A stretch of 64,000 nt of DNA from the NCBI GenBank assembly GCA_028829895.1, contig CM054183.1, positions 19,170,975-19,234,974 on the forward strand, written 5' to 3'. The notes beneath the pieces are model-generated. The model made no database searches. It worked only from the letters and a program-made list of their open reading frames with translations, and had not been told where the DNA came from. Made by a program: the position numbers and the translations under genes. Below are positions 1 to 12,612 of this stretch, one piece after another; positions within the stretch are counted from its first letter, which is position 1, and every line of letters starts with the position of its first letter. The stretch comes from Sinotaia quadrata (Eukaryota > Mollusca > Gastropoda > Architaenioglossa > Viviparidae).

Positions 1-190
1 ACAAAAAAATGTCTGCTGCGGGAATCTTTTGAGGACAGATTCTAAGTTGACCGGAGTTATTGTAAACTTCTCCTGAAAAATTATCATTGTGCTTTTATTT
101 ACTTCTTTTTTTCTTACAGTTCAAGGTCTCGACCCCAATCACACCGCTTCACGGCCACGCTACACGTACAGTTGTGCAACGTTCGTATTT

Positions 191-344
191 GCACATGTGT
201 GTGTGTGTGTGTATGTATTTGAACATTTGTGTGTGTGAGTGTATGTGTATTTGAACATGTGTGTGTATATGTGAGTGTGTGTATTTGGGCGTGTGAATGT
301 GTATGTGTGTATATTTTGAACATGTGAGCGTGTGTATTTAATTT

Positions 345-378
<34 letters not shown>
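191..378. repeat. Imperfect (GT)n microsatellite
   Basis: Interrupted TG/GT dinucleotide tract, with a pure run near 350-378. The His/Thr-rich reverse-strand frame across it is an artefact of the repeat. Confidence 0.9.
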
Positions 379-379
<1 letters not shown>

Positions 380-734
380 TGTCTCAGCCTGCAAAACTTT
401 TAGGAATGTACTTTAAGAAATATATTGCACTAAAATACCACGAGCTACATTGAACTGAACGCACAATCCATGTACTGAAAACATTTACAAAATGTCGACA
501 CAGCTTGTCAAAGTACAAAGGCGCGCGCTAGTGCCAACCAACGTCTTGTAGTGTGTGGGATCTCCGTGTAACGGCCAATCAGACTCACCATTGACGAAAT
601 AATGGAGTTATAACTGAACGCACATAATCAGTTATAAGAATCCAGCCCTGAATTAATTAATTAAAAATCCAGCCCTGAATTAATAATCAATTATAACAGC
701 CTAGCCTTGACTTAATCAATTATACAACTAATCT

Positions 735-888
735 TGAATTAATCAATTATAAATCTCCAGCCATGACTTAATCAATTATACAATTAGTGAATTAATCAAT
801 TATAAATCTCCAGCCATGACTTAATCAATTATACAATTAGTGAATTAATCAATTATAAATCTCCAGCCATGACTTAATCAATTAATTG
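735..888. repeat. 54-bp minisatellite, about 3 copies
   Basis: Units begin at 735, 789 and 842 with GAATTAATCAATTATAAATC and carry CCAGCCATGACTTAATCAAT. More degenerate relatives extend upstream to about 640. Confidence 0.85.
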
Positions 889-1832
889 TCCTTTCTCTTA
901 TTTAAAAATACGTATTCATTTAGTCCAGACTAAGTGTGGAACACTGAGATTTAACTCGTGTGGAACGAATGAACCAAACTCTATTTTTGAATGGAAAAAG
1001 TTATGAACCGCTTTGCTTTGATCTATATTCAATTACAAATAATAATAATGTTGATAATATAATAATATACTGTAATTTGATAATTATACTATTAATAATA
1101 GTAATAATAACGATCTTAATAATAATAATAATAATATTGATAATACAACAGTATAATATAATACGATAATTTTAGTATTTAAATAGTAATAATAACGATG
1201 TTTTTGTTAATAATAATATCATTTGGGCCTGCAGTTTACCACAATTGACAGTGACCTGTGTCACCCGAGCGAAAAGAACATAGTTTATCCGAAGAAACGA
1301 ACTGGAAAGAAAGAAAAATACTAAACACACTTTCTTTCTTTAAAAAAGAAAAAAAAAAAGAAAGGGAAGAAGGAAGGAAGGAAAGATTGTCCCACCCTCG
1401 GTGAACAAAACCAGTGCATCTGAATGTTTATTAAATGCAAATAGTCCGTGCAGTTTATCTTTTTTGACGGACATTATTGAATACAATAATATGCCAATTT
1501 AATTTTTAATACCTCTTAGACTATTTCGCGTATAGTTTGAACTGAAATTCTCTAAGTATGTTGTCAGGTACTACCTTAATATTCTGCAATTATTTTGGTC
1601 AAACTTTTATCTTGAAATCCTATGTAAAATTTCTTCATCAATAAAATGTTTCCATTCAAAATGTAATCTGTCATTCTTTGATTTATTTCATCACCGTGTA
1701 AATTACCAACTATTACGAGATTTACGACTCACCCTTCACTTGACACCATGCAATATTTTGTCAAGTTTTAGATTGCTTAGTACAGTCCTTTACATTACTT
1801 CGCCCCAACTTCTACTTTGATATTCCTGCAAG

Positions 1833-1835
<3 letters not shown>

Positions 1836-1888
<53 letters not shown>
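1836..1888. repeat. (CA)n microsatellite
   Basis: Uninterrupted CA dinucleotide run of about 50 bp. Confidence 0.95.
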
Positions 1889-1893
<5 letters not shown>

Positions 1894-2389
1894 AAAACAG
1901 AGTACCCTCCACATCTACAATACCACGTCCCAGCTTTTGTTAGTGTAAACCTGATACATTGCAATGACAGCCAAGTTTCTCTCAGCCATACCCTTTAATT
2001 TATCTAGGTCAATGTCACATGGCCACTTCTGAACACTTCAAGCACTTAAACATCATAGCGGGAATATCCGATTGTAGCACAAGTGATCCACGCATCCTGC
2101 CATATAATGATAAAAATAATAATAATTAGTCGGTTTGATCGGCGATTTATGTTATCTAGCTGCAACGCCAGGCTTCAGAGGCATTCAATTAGCATTCAAG
2201 GTTACACTGAGGCACTAAGTGGAAATAATATCCAGGTCACAGGAGATAACATACTACTAAATGATGTATGGTCTCAGGGACTGTCCATCCCTCATTTTCT
2301 TGTCGTACGAGTTCTGCACAAAAAGATGAAATAATTTTGTGTGATATTGCACACATTTTTTTTCTCTTATTTGAACATGATTTCATGTA

Positions 2390-2900
2390 TTATTGCCTCT
2401 TAATACTTAAATATCCGAATGCCCATACCATGCTTTCTTAGACATTTTAAATAAACACCCACCCACCCACATTTTGCCACAGCCCGTAAAGGGCCACATC
2501 TGCATCCTCAACTAAAAGCAAACCACATGCTAGCAGATCTCATTTCTGTCCGAGTAATGACATTTTTGTTGAAACTGCTGTGTGTATCGAAGTTAATAGA
2601 TTATTACACTGCGTGAGTGAATTACTCCGATGAATAAATCGAATACGTTGATTGTTACACCTTGCGATGAAAGTAAGGATCCGATGTAATATCTGTAAAT
2701 TGAAGTCAAATTAACTTCTGACGGCGTTCTTCACTTTGCATGATAATGCGGAGAATAATTTGCATATGTCTCTTGGGAGATTTTAGATATTCGTTTGCAT
2801 AACTAACAACAGAACAAACCAGCGAATCATAATAATTTTCACATGTGCATTCATTCGAAGTCAGAGTTATGACTTGACGAAACCATCGCTCAAGAATGTT
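2390..2900 (+). repeat. Duplicated 3' flank of a RING-C1q paralog
   Basis: 2390-2560 matches 25225-25385, downstream of gene A: both have CTCTTAATA, a GACATTTTAAAT-like motif, CATTTTGCCACA-like text and CAGATCTCATT. 2530-2900 matches 51855-52230, downstream of gene B and the retroelement insertion; shared words include CAAATTAACTTCTGA and TCTCTTGGGAGATTTTAGATA. This is by-eye homology, showing that the 3' flank of the array unit exists a third time upstream of gene A. Confidence 0.65.
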
Positions 2901-4277
2901 CAGATAAGTACCGTAAGAAAGTCAGGTGTATGTCACAAACATAATAATTTCCACTGGTAATTTCGAAATGCATGTAATCAATACGACCAAATCAATGACA
3001 TGACAATGAAACGGTTACTTAAAAGGTTGCTTAGCTAAGAGCACACTTGAGTAGAGTTTATATCTGTTGTAATCAGCATCAGTGTATTGTAGTGAAAGAA
3101 GAAACAATGGGACCTCACCTATGTAACTCATACTGTTTTCCCAGTTGAGTCAGATGTGCATGCATGATGTAAGGAAGCTGTTGGTTGCAAACTGATTGAC
3201 TCACTGCTGTTCCTTGGCCTTACCACACACTGACAGTCACAGTGGGGGTGGTTGTCTGGTGCAAGTGATGACAATCATTAAGTCAAGGAAGTCTGGGTCA
3301 AAGGCCAAAGTCCGGGATAGTCCATAACCATGACTGTGCAATGCAGAATTTGTATTTAGAGACAACAGTTTGCAGCTATTGGATAGATACCAGACTGGGA
3401 TGCAGAGGGAGTGAGTTAATATGGCAGCTTGTTAGCGTAGACACGTGCTGTATATAGAACCAGCCGTGGTGACGTCAGTATGAAACTTATGCCAGGATCG
3501 TGTGATGTCACGAGGGGGGGTGGCCCCCCACTAACATTTCATTCATCTTTAGATTCTCAGGGTTTCAAAAGAATTGTTAGATTCATTAGCCCGGACCGGA
3601 TCGACTTTTTTTCGCGTTTCGAATCTACTCGTGAGTCTCTCACTCAATCTTGGCCGATCTAGTAGGTCAGGCTGTAATTTTTTCGCCGGATATTTAGTCC
3701 GACTGACCATGTGACCGGCCTGTCTGTCTTTTGAGTGTATGCCAAAATCAGCGTCAAAGATGAGAATCTATCCTGCTATTGTCAGAGAAACAACGTTAAG
3801 ATAACTCTCCCAGAACTTACTGGTACAAAACTTTTGCCGAGAAAACATCGGCACTCTTTTAGCACACAAGTTATCTGCCACTTCTTTGTGCTCGTGATGA
3901 CCAGAACAGACACAGCCAACTGAGTCCCTCTACCAATGCAAAACCCAAAGCCTGCGCTGTACCAGACTGCCTACGAGGCCCTTGCAAGATCCGCCAAGCC
4001 TTCTTGGTCAACTTAATAGTCCTGGCAAATCTAAAGAGATTTACAGAGACTCTTACTACGCAAAAGTCAAACTGTCAGAACGCACCGCACCAATTTGATT
4101 TTATAACTACCTTTCTTCCACCGTTATTTCATTTCATTAAAATTTTCATCTTTCTCTAAGTTTTCAATTATCTGCGTTTTCTTTTAAACGTTAGTCATCG
4201 TCTTATGTCAGGCTGGGATTGGGGGTTCGTAGCCACAAGGACTGGTAACAGTATAATGAATATTTTCAGCTGCGATG

Positions 4278-4519
4278 ATAACCTGATTTAAATGAGTCGT
4301 TCAATTTTAGAAGAGTCTTCATAAATTTTGTTATTTTTGGGTATACGTTTTAAATTATCAGTAGAAAATGATAAACAAGTTGATAAAACAAAAGCAGCAT
4401 GACTTAAATGAGTCATTCGATTTAAGAAGAGTGTTCATATATGCATTTTGTTATCTTGGGTAAACGTTTTAAAAATTATCAGTAGAAAATGATAAACAAG
4501 TTGATAAAACAAAAGCAGG
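4278..4519. repeat. About 120-bp direct duplication, 2 copies
   Basis: Two diverged units share TTAAATGAGTC, ATTATCAGTAGAAAATGATA and ACAAGTTGATAAAACAAAAG. They end at about 4398 and 4518. Confidence 0.8.
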
Positions 4520-4559
4520 AGCAGTAACAACAACAAAAATAAACAGGACAAGTTTCTAA

Positions 4560-4800
4560 TGATTATAATTATTATTTAATCATCTTTAACTAACTACAAG
4601 TGATGAGAATTTCCTTAATTTATCTTATTAATAATAATTATCTAGAAGACACCATTCATCTCTCTCGCTCGGCGGATATGCAGGCGCTGTATACGTTTTC
4701 TCTCTTCCACAACATTAAAGACAAACGTTCACTATCACACAATATTTCCCAAGGTGGAAAACGTCTTACTAAAGGAGAAGACAAATCCGTCTTTTAATCT
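4560..4800 (+). repeat. Dispersed repeat, copy 1 (inverted partner at 55398-55665)
   Basis: The segment reappears reverse-complemented about 50.8 kb away. Shared words on this strand include GCGGATATGCAGGCGCTGTA, CTCTTCCACAACATTAAAGA and CTTACTAAAGGAGAAGACAA. The best frame is also partly shared (FHNIKDK..LSH.IS.GGK.LTKGEDK), so the repeat may derive from a coding element, but both copies are short and I cannot name the family. Confidence 0.8.
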
Positions 4801-5770
4801 ATATTTAGCGAGTCCCCATCCACCCACTTTCTTCTTGATAACATAAGGTTATCAATATGTGCAAGAAGGTCAGTAAACTTAACAATACATTTATTAAATC
4901 AACAATAAAATATACAACATATGAATAAGATCAAAAGAGCGTTGACATTTATATCACTTCACAACAATGTTCAATTAATGCTGGACAATCATTCAGTTTA
5001 TCCTAGCATAGACATTAGCAGTCAGTTAACATAGATACATAATCAAGTTCATGCATATCATCACAAAAACGAGAGAGTTTCAAAGAATAAATGAAAATCA
5101 ATATGCATAACCTTTTCAAAGATGGCAGCTGTCACCAGCACATGTTCACAATCACGCAGTTTGCAACAAATCACTGTCTTTCTTATTCTTATTATTGTAT
5201 TCCTTCTAGGAACGTTACACAACTGTTCCAGAATCTTCAATGTGCTCACAAAGCACACCATAGAGAATCATCCTGAATTTCACATGCAAATTAGGAGGAA
5301 AGTTTCTCAAATTTCCATGTGTAGCATTCAAGACACATCATGAGGAACATTCAAATAATCTTCATGAATTCTCAAGACCAAACTCAAACCACCATTTCCG
5401 CTGTATTGGCTCTTGAATGGAATTCACAGGAATCAACTTACAGCAACATGTTTTACTGATAAGTTGACAACAAAGCTGGATTTACAAACGAAGCAAGTAC
5501 AACAGTCATTGTTGCACGATGTGAAAAAGTGAAAGACAAAGGCCTGCTCCTCTGCAAAAGTCAAATAAAAACAGCACCAAATTTCAGGCATATATCATTT
5601 CTAAACTCCTTTCTCGCTTCAAACATTCTCAACTTACAAAATCCTGCAACAAATTCATTAGCCCAAAATGCACACAAGAAATATAGCATCGATCAAAATT
5701 CACAAGTATAATGTACATCATAGTCAAATTAATGAACATAGAAATAATGGTTCAAAATCATAAGCATTCT

Positions 5771-5865
5771 CAGAATATTTCATAATGATTGTTATTGAAT
5801 TATGATTTGAATTAGAGAATGAATATTTCATAATGATTGTTATTGAATTATGATTTGAATTAAAG
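5771..5865. repeat. 48-bp direct duplication, 2 copies
   Basis: The block AATATTTCATAATGATTGTT plus a following GAATTATGATTTGAATTA is present twice in tandem. Confidence 0.85.
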
Positions 5866-6274
5866 TCCATTCTTTATTTATCAGTCAGTTAACTTACCAT
5901 AAGCTAACGATCACCTTTATGACCGGACTCGAGTTATGTTCAGATTCAAAGCGATTAGAATAGACTCAATAGAGTACTTCTTCAACTTCCGGTCCATCCC
6001 CATTGGATAAATTTGTTATGAACAAGTATGAGACTATTAGTCAGAAAATCTACTCATCCCTTTGGAGCTGGTTTGGATTGCATCAGCAATTTTCTAGCAT
6101 ATTCTCAACCCAACTTGTTTACTCCAATTCTGACACAAAAATACTATCATACGGAGGGCCCCCCAAATCCGGCCACTTTAGCAATTTAACAATTTAACAA
6201 TTAAGTTTAGAAATAGGGAGAGACAAATTTACTAACCACACAGTAATATCATGTTATTATTATTATTATTTCTA

Positions 6275-6430
6275 AGTACGTTAGGTAGTATTTGCTCAGA
6301 TTTAATAATAAATATTAATAATAGTTAAAAGTACAACTGTACTAAGTTTAACTGTACTTGCCTCAAGTGTAAATTAAATCTGTTCATAGTAGCTTAATAG
6401 TAAAAGTTCAGCCAGTACATCCCTAATATG
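6275..6430 (+). repeat. Dispersed repeat, copy 1 (partner at 12010-12195)
   Basis: Shares GTAGTATTT, CAGATTTAATAATAAATAT, ACTTGCCTCA.GTG.AAATT and a terminal ACATCCCTAAT with 12010-12195, same order and orientation. Family unknown. Confidence 0.6.
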
Positions 6431-8599
6431 TCAAAAATGCACTTACACTTTGTATCCATTATCACTGAATTTCAGAACAAATTAACATTACTTACTCTAC
6501 AGAATGGGAAGTTGGATGAAGTTGTTTTTGAAAGCGGAAGTTATTACTTAAAGCTGCCTGATGGGATAGATCAATCCTATGTCTCTGATTATCGCTCTTA
6601 TACAAGGAGATTTTATGTTAAAATATAAACTGTGGATTTGGTTTTGATTATTAATATTAATTGTTATTCAGATTTAAATTCATGCGAATTTTTTTATTAT
6701 CTTGGGAGATTACAAAAGAATTTTAATCATAACTTGTTTTTGATAGAATGTTTAGACTGAAACCTTTCAATGTTTGCCCTATATGATTGAAAAGAAGATA
6801 AATTTCGTGTGTGTAATCCTTAATTTATGTATACATTTAGTTACATTGTAATCATTTTTGTAAATTAATCTTGTTCAAAATGTTTAATTTAATTTTAAAT
6901 TTTATATTGCTGTAAATTGCATACTATTTTGATTATTGTTTACTCTTTAAAATTTATGTGTGCTTAAGATTTTCTTTTATATTTTCATACGTTTATTACA
7001 TTCCAGTTTTATTAATAATAATATTTATTTGTACTACACTGTGACGTCACTCCTCACAGCTATTATCATAATTTATCATTTATTATGAATAAGTAATAAC
7101 TTATCAATTTCATAAAATGATTCAAGTGGACAAATTATAATTTATATGTTTATTCCAACTAGATTAACTCCCTCTTTCCAGCCCCACTTAGCGAATTTTT
7201 GCTATTATATATATATATTGCTTATAAGAAATTATTCAAATTATTCAAATTATTCAAATTATTCAAATTGTTCAACTGCACATAAAGTTCACGATGGGAA
7301 ATTCTCACACATATTTTTAATACAAACTTTCATATTTCATCTATAAATTTTAATAAGATGCTATTTGTTATTTGCATGATGTGGAAATGTTGCATAATGT
7401 TTATTTTTGAAGTAAACGTCCAGAATGGGGAGAAGAGGAAGATTAAGCTGGGTGAGTGAGTGCATGTAGAGAAGTGGCCGCGTGGTAGGACTGTTGTTAT
7501 TGTTCTTGATAACACTTGACCCTTGGCATCTAAGTAGTGCATCAGTGTAAAACATTAAAACTGTCGTCTTGGTTTTGACCTTGTTATGTGTTATGAAATC
7601 TTTATATTGACATAATTGTGAACTTGTTTCTGTAGTGTGTTGACAGAATGTGGGTTAGAAGATGCGAAAAAGTCATAAATATTAATTAGCTCACGGTGGA
7701 GTTTTATTTGATTGGGTGAAAAGTGAGTGATTTCAAGAGTAAGAAAACCAAGGTGAAATTCTATTCTTTACTATGTGCAAATTACTCTTCCATTACAGAC
7801 TGAATTCCTCCATATCATTTTGGGGTTGTACAAGGAACAAAGAAGTCCCTTGGCTAGATAAGGTAAAGACGTCTTTGTACTGTGTGAATAGTTAGGCTTT
7901 ATTAGGTATGTATTGCTGTATGAAACATGTCTAAGTTTATTTCTTGCAGAGGCTATATTCAATAATAAGTATTTTATTAGTGTAGTGATTTGCAGTGCAC
8001 TTAGACCCTGCAATTATTTTGTTTCAGGGTTTTTCCATTCAGTTTCTATCTTTATTCTGAATCTATGAAGTGGGGTTTGGGTGCTTGCTTCTGATGTTAT
8101 TCATGATGTGTTCTATTGGGCGCCTACCATCGCGACGTTTTTTTTTGCATCAAAGACTGACGCTAACTTACTTGGACTGTGACTCCAGTGCAGCTTAAAA
8201 ATTAACTGTTTAGTTTAAGTGCTTATGATAAGCAAAATAGGTCAGAATATATTTTGCTTATTCTTTTTAAAATATTGTTAAACTTTTCTTTTTTTAAATT
8301 TTTAGCAATTGTTTCAGTCTCGCGTATTTCTTAATCCAACGTTAACTTTTTGTTTGTTACCATAACTCGTAGTGATAGTCTAATGATTATGTCTTGTTCT
8401 CTGTCCATCTTTATAATTGTTTGCATATCTATTTGATAAATCTATTTCTCAGTTTAGATAACTGAGTTGGGGACCGTGAATCAAATTTATGGTAGCGTTC
8501 TTTGCATATCGGTGTAACAGTTGCAGATATGCATATTTAACCAGTGGTCCATAAGAGAAGAAAGAAAAGGAAGAAAGTGATAAAAGATTGAACATTGAA

Positions 8600-11500
8600 T
8601 GAGAACTGGCATTTGCCAAGATGGATGCAAAACAGAAGAGACACAGAGAACGTAACCTATACCAGTTAAAAATAAGCGAGAATGCAACTCGGAAGCTGGC
8701 ACAACATTTCATTTCCGTTCTTTTAACAAAAAGGGAGGAAAACATAGAAGATTATATGTTAAGCTTTGAGCAATGCTGTTGTTGAGGCCCTTTGTTCCAC
8801 GGGGAATCCAAGGAGATAAGTCATGTAAGTCAAGTTTGAGCAATGCACTGTGAGATTAGGCTTAACAGAAAAAATATGGAAGATTGATAGATCTGACCAC
8901 ATTCCAAGTATGAGTTGCACTTCTTTGCCTCCTTCATTTAAAAAGACCAAAGATAGAGTACCCACCCTTCACTCCAACGGTCAAGACGAAGGTGTTAAGA
9001 ATGAACTGGTAGTGTACTTTAGCTGTGGCAAACCAGTCTGTATTAAACATTATTGCACAGGTAACATAAATGACAGAAACAAGTGCTGCACCTCATTCTA
9101 ATGCATACATAAATGGATATTGTGTTCCACTCCTCTGTGACACTGATTGTGGTGTAGGGTTGGTAATACACCCTAGATTAGTGAAGGACAGCGACTATAC
9201 TGGAGAGTTTTCACTCTAGCCAATGGGGTAAAAGATAACGTACCCATTGTGAACATAGATAACAAGTATGTATGTGGATGAACTCAGGCTGTATGTCTAG
9301 TAAATTGTGCTGAGAGTGCTATCATGGGATGTAAATATGTTCTCAATGGTGAGGACACCCTGATTCGCTTGACAGTTTGTGAGTACTCACATGTAGGCAA
9401 GCTGCAGCACAGGAAGCTGACGCTAGGGACAAGTGTGAAGGTGATGCACCAACGACTTTGTCTGAAACTGTCATTGGTGTGGCGTATCACCAGGAAGTCA
9501 CACTGGACTCGGTCATGGCAGGGCAGATAATTGTTTCTGACTACCAGACTGGCTGAATCTGAAGAGGAAGAGACCCTGCTCAGAGCAGAACAATTGACAG
9601 ACAATTTTCTAGAGAAATGTCAAGAGAAGACGAAGCTCTCAGAATAGTATGTGTCTAAATCTTCGGGCAACGTTACTGAGTTTCACTGGAAGGATGGTTT
9701 ATTGATTTGTAAACAGGAAGGGACTGATAGCAGTCAGTTGGTGGTACCTCTGAGCTAACAAGTGAATGTGCTGTGTTTGACTCATGATCCACCCAATGCT
9801 AGTCACCTAGGACCAAAGCAAAACTTTATCTCATGTGGTGGCTGAGTGTTATTGGCCAAGTATGATGGGGGACATCACTCAGTCTTGTTAGTAATGTGAT
9901 ATCTGTCAGAGAGTGAATAGAAAGGTGGAATGCCCGGTTCCACTAGGTGAAACCCCGACAATTGATATTCATTTTAGGTGTGTAGCAGTCAATCTCACTG
10001 GAGAATTTGTGCCCTCATTGGGTCAAGGCCACAGATGAATTCTCACCACCATTGATTATACTGTCGCCGCTATACTCTGGGGTGACTTTGTAATAATGAC
10101 TTATACCAACTCTGTATAATTAGCTATGATACAAGACATCTACAAGTGCCGGTGCAGAGTATGGGTCACTGGTTAAATATGTATATCTGCAACTGTTACG
10201 CTGATATACTGGTACGTCGCCAATTTGGCTCCGCCCTCAACTCAGATTCAGCTGAGATTTAATGTTTATGAAAAATATATATATAATGATTACAATTAAC
10301 GAACAGAGGACAAGACGTACTCATTACATTATCACTTGAACTACGAAAATAACGATAGAACTAACAAACACGCGTTTTAAAATAATAACAAGAAATTTAA
10401 TAAAAGAAAAAGTTAACAAGATTTAGAAAATTCAGTTCATCCTAAGCCAGTTCATTTGTACTGAAGTCACGTTCCGGATGGGAACTTAGCTTATGTATTG
10501 AAATGACGTCAGTCTGGTAGACTTGAATTTTGCCAGCCAATAGATCGGCACGTCCCAATTCAGCCGGGACAAAGTAGAACGGCCACACAGGCACAGCCAC
10601 ACAGGCAAACAACAGGCAGCTATAAACGAGCAGCCGAGAATACACAATAACAAGAAAAAAAACCCTGCAACACAAACAATTGCAAAGCCTAAGTGTCCAG
10701 TCCAGTGCTCGATTAATAATTACTAAGTTTGGCATAGGCCTTTGTAAGGAAGAATATTAATATATTCATAAATAAAACATAGTATATAACATCCTAATAA
10801 AACTTAACCATTCACACAAATACAAAGACACTTTTGCCTATATAGCCAGGGTTTTCTTCTCTAATATACGACCCAGTGTTGTTTTGGGCGGACTACCCTT
10901 TCAGTCGTCACCCTCAGACGATTTTTCAGGAAATAGTGAAGATAACATTTTCACTGTGGTTTTTATTACCCTGCTTAGGCCAGCTTCTGACCTGTTCAAT
11001 TCATTAGCTCTAAGATGATTATGTCCCTCTAACAACTCTAACCACCCGCTAAGCGTACACACTGACCACACGCTGACCGCCGCGCTCGCAGACTTCAAAC
11101 ACCGCAGACATCAAACGCTTGTCCCTAAATCGTTTCAGGGCTTCCCTTCTCAGTAAACAGGACGCAATACGCACTCATTCCACAAAAATGAAAATTTATA
11201 TAAAATATATATGTGGGAACATTTCCCCATCATACAACATATACTACATGATACCATGAGATAATTGCTCTTAGTTATCTAAGTATCATGTCAGTAGTAA
11301 ATGCGCTTGTTTACCACTTTCTCATGTATAAGGTTTCTGGAAGAGATTTTGTCTGATGGACTCAATTTATGAGTGAGTTAATGAAAGAGATTAATCAGCC
11401 TTTGAGGGTTATTTTTGTATTGGGTTAGTCGAAAATCTGAATGCTACTCTTACCAAGTTACTGGAGAAACTGTATGGAAAGACCTTGTGATTGGGATATG

Positions 11501-11800
11501 TATTTGCTAACACAAGATTCAACTGTATTTTACCCTTCCAACTCTTATACTGTAGAACCGTTAAGTGACCCATGTCTATATTATGACAATATTGGACAAA
11601 AGAAAGCTTGCGCAATCTGTAAGAAACACATATCATCAACAGGTGATTGAACTTGCAAACCGTATTGATACTTTGTGTCAGATAGTGGCCCAGAATGTAC
11701 ACGAAAGTAAAGCAGGTCTGTACAAACATAAAACGAAAGCGTGTAACATTGAATTGTTGTTGTTACCTCGTGGATTAAATAAATATCATATATATTTATA
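8600..11800 (+). mobile_element. Degenerate Ty3/Gypsy (Gmr1-like order) element
   Basis: Many-times frameshifted remnant. In order: Gag-like text near 8600-8760; a decayed zinc knuckle at about 9011-9057 (first Cys changed to Tyr and His to Cys); a protease-like segment with DTDCG at about 9130-9340; an integrase zinc-binding segment (LTHDPPNASHLGPK, then WP and CD.CQ-like text in shifted frames) at about 9660-9900; the start of the integrase core (ILTTIDY) near 10040-10070; then, after an insertion, the second catalytic region (EEILSD, then QFMSELMKEI after a frame correction) at 11340-11400 and an integrase C-terminal segment up to ESKAGLYKHKTKA near 11700-11745. There is no room for a reverse transcriptase between protease and integrase, so the order resembles the intact element at 35980-51287. 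Long dead and clearly divergent from that element. Confidence 0.65.
10190..11290. mobile_element. About 1.1 kb insertion within the degenerate integrase
   Basis: Integrase core text stops near 10100-10190 and resumes near 11290 (VVNALV, then EEILSD). The intervening DNA has no pol similarity that I can see. The left side starts near TGTTACG at 10194, which is LTR-like, but I found no matching right end and no target duplication. It could be a solo LTR, a non-autonomous DNA element or a rearrangement. Confidence 0.4.
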
Positions 11801-12009
11801 TATAAGCATGAACAAACTAAAAAGTCAACCATACTATCTACTAAAAGAAATCCACCCCATCAACTAAAGATCTGCAAATTGTATAAAAATAACTGCATAA
11901 CCATCCCGATTTGACTGCATGAAATATAAACACTGCAAAACATCTCTAAACTACTTAGATTAACAGTAACAAGCTGTACAACATTAGTAACATTAGCATT
12001 TAACTTAGT

Positions 12010-12195
12010 AATAAGTTAAGTAGTATTTACAACAGATTTAATAATAAATATCCTTAACAGCACAGAACAAGTATACTTGCCTCATGTGCAAATTGAAATT
12101 AAACTGCTACTATTAGGCTACTCTAGTAATATTAATAAAAGTCAATAAAATTACTGTAATATAACAAGTATGCTCATATACATCCCTAATGTAAA
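12010..12195 (+). repeat. Dispersed repeat, copy 2 (partner at 6275-6430)
   Basis: Same word order as copy 1: GTAGTATTT, CAGATTTAATAATAAATAT, ACTTGCCTCA, ending in ACATCCCTAAT. Confidence 0.6.
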
Positions 12196-12436
12196 TTCTG
12201 TGGTCATTACCGTTGTTTATTTTTACAACAAATTATTTTCAACTTAAGATTGCCTCGTGTTGACTCTATTAGAGTTGTAGATATTTCTATCAGGAAAATT
12301 AACAACTATTTCACAGGTTGAACTACCTAGATCTACATTCTAAATAATAAATTTATTTGCTAAGAATTCAAATATTACACACTTTAATTAGGTTAAACGT
12401 GACTGCTGCTGGACTCCAAATGTTATTGTATCTATT

Positions 12437-12612
12437 GTTGCTTTGTCTGCTTCCAATGAAATTGACTTACTAATCCGTGTTGCTAATGTGGGCTGTTGCT
12501 TTGTCTGCTTCCACTGAAATTGACATACTAATCAGTGTTGTTAATGTGGGCTTTTACTTTGTCTGTTTCCAATGAAATTGACCTACTAATCCGTGTTGTT
12601 AATGTGGGCTGT
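12437..12612. repeat. 60-bp minisatellite, 3 copies
   Basis: Units contain GCTTTGTCTGCTTCCA, TGAAATTGAC, CTAATC.GTGTTG and AATGTGGGCT. Confidence 0.85.

Larger units (their letters stand above)
1..2389. other. Gene-free flank rich in simple repeats
   Basis: No supportable gene. It holds a GT tract, a 54-bp tandem array, an AT-rich (TAA)n stretch at about 1040-1230, a purine-rich stretch near 1310-1390 and a CA tract. All reading frames are short and low-complexity. Confidence 0.6.
2901..8599. other. Gene-free region with dispersed repeats
   Basis: Apart from the repeats listed separately I see nothing supportable. Frames of 60-98 codons at 3480, 3735, 6428 and 8449 (reverse) lack recognisable domains, paralogs in the window or clear splice context. 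An ATT run occurs near 6255 and five copies of a 9-bp AAATTATTC unit near 7230-7270. Confidence 0.5.

Noticed and set aside
3480..3923. Two adjacent 60-codon frames
   Set aside because: No domain, no paralog in the window and no conserved splice sites.
10194..11290. Solo LTR starting TGTTACG
   Set aside because: No complementary 3' terminus or flanking duplication was found, so it is reported only as an unidentified insertion.
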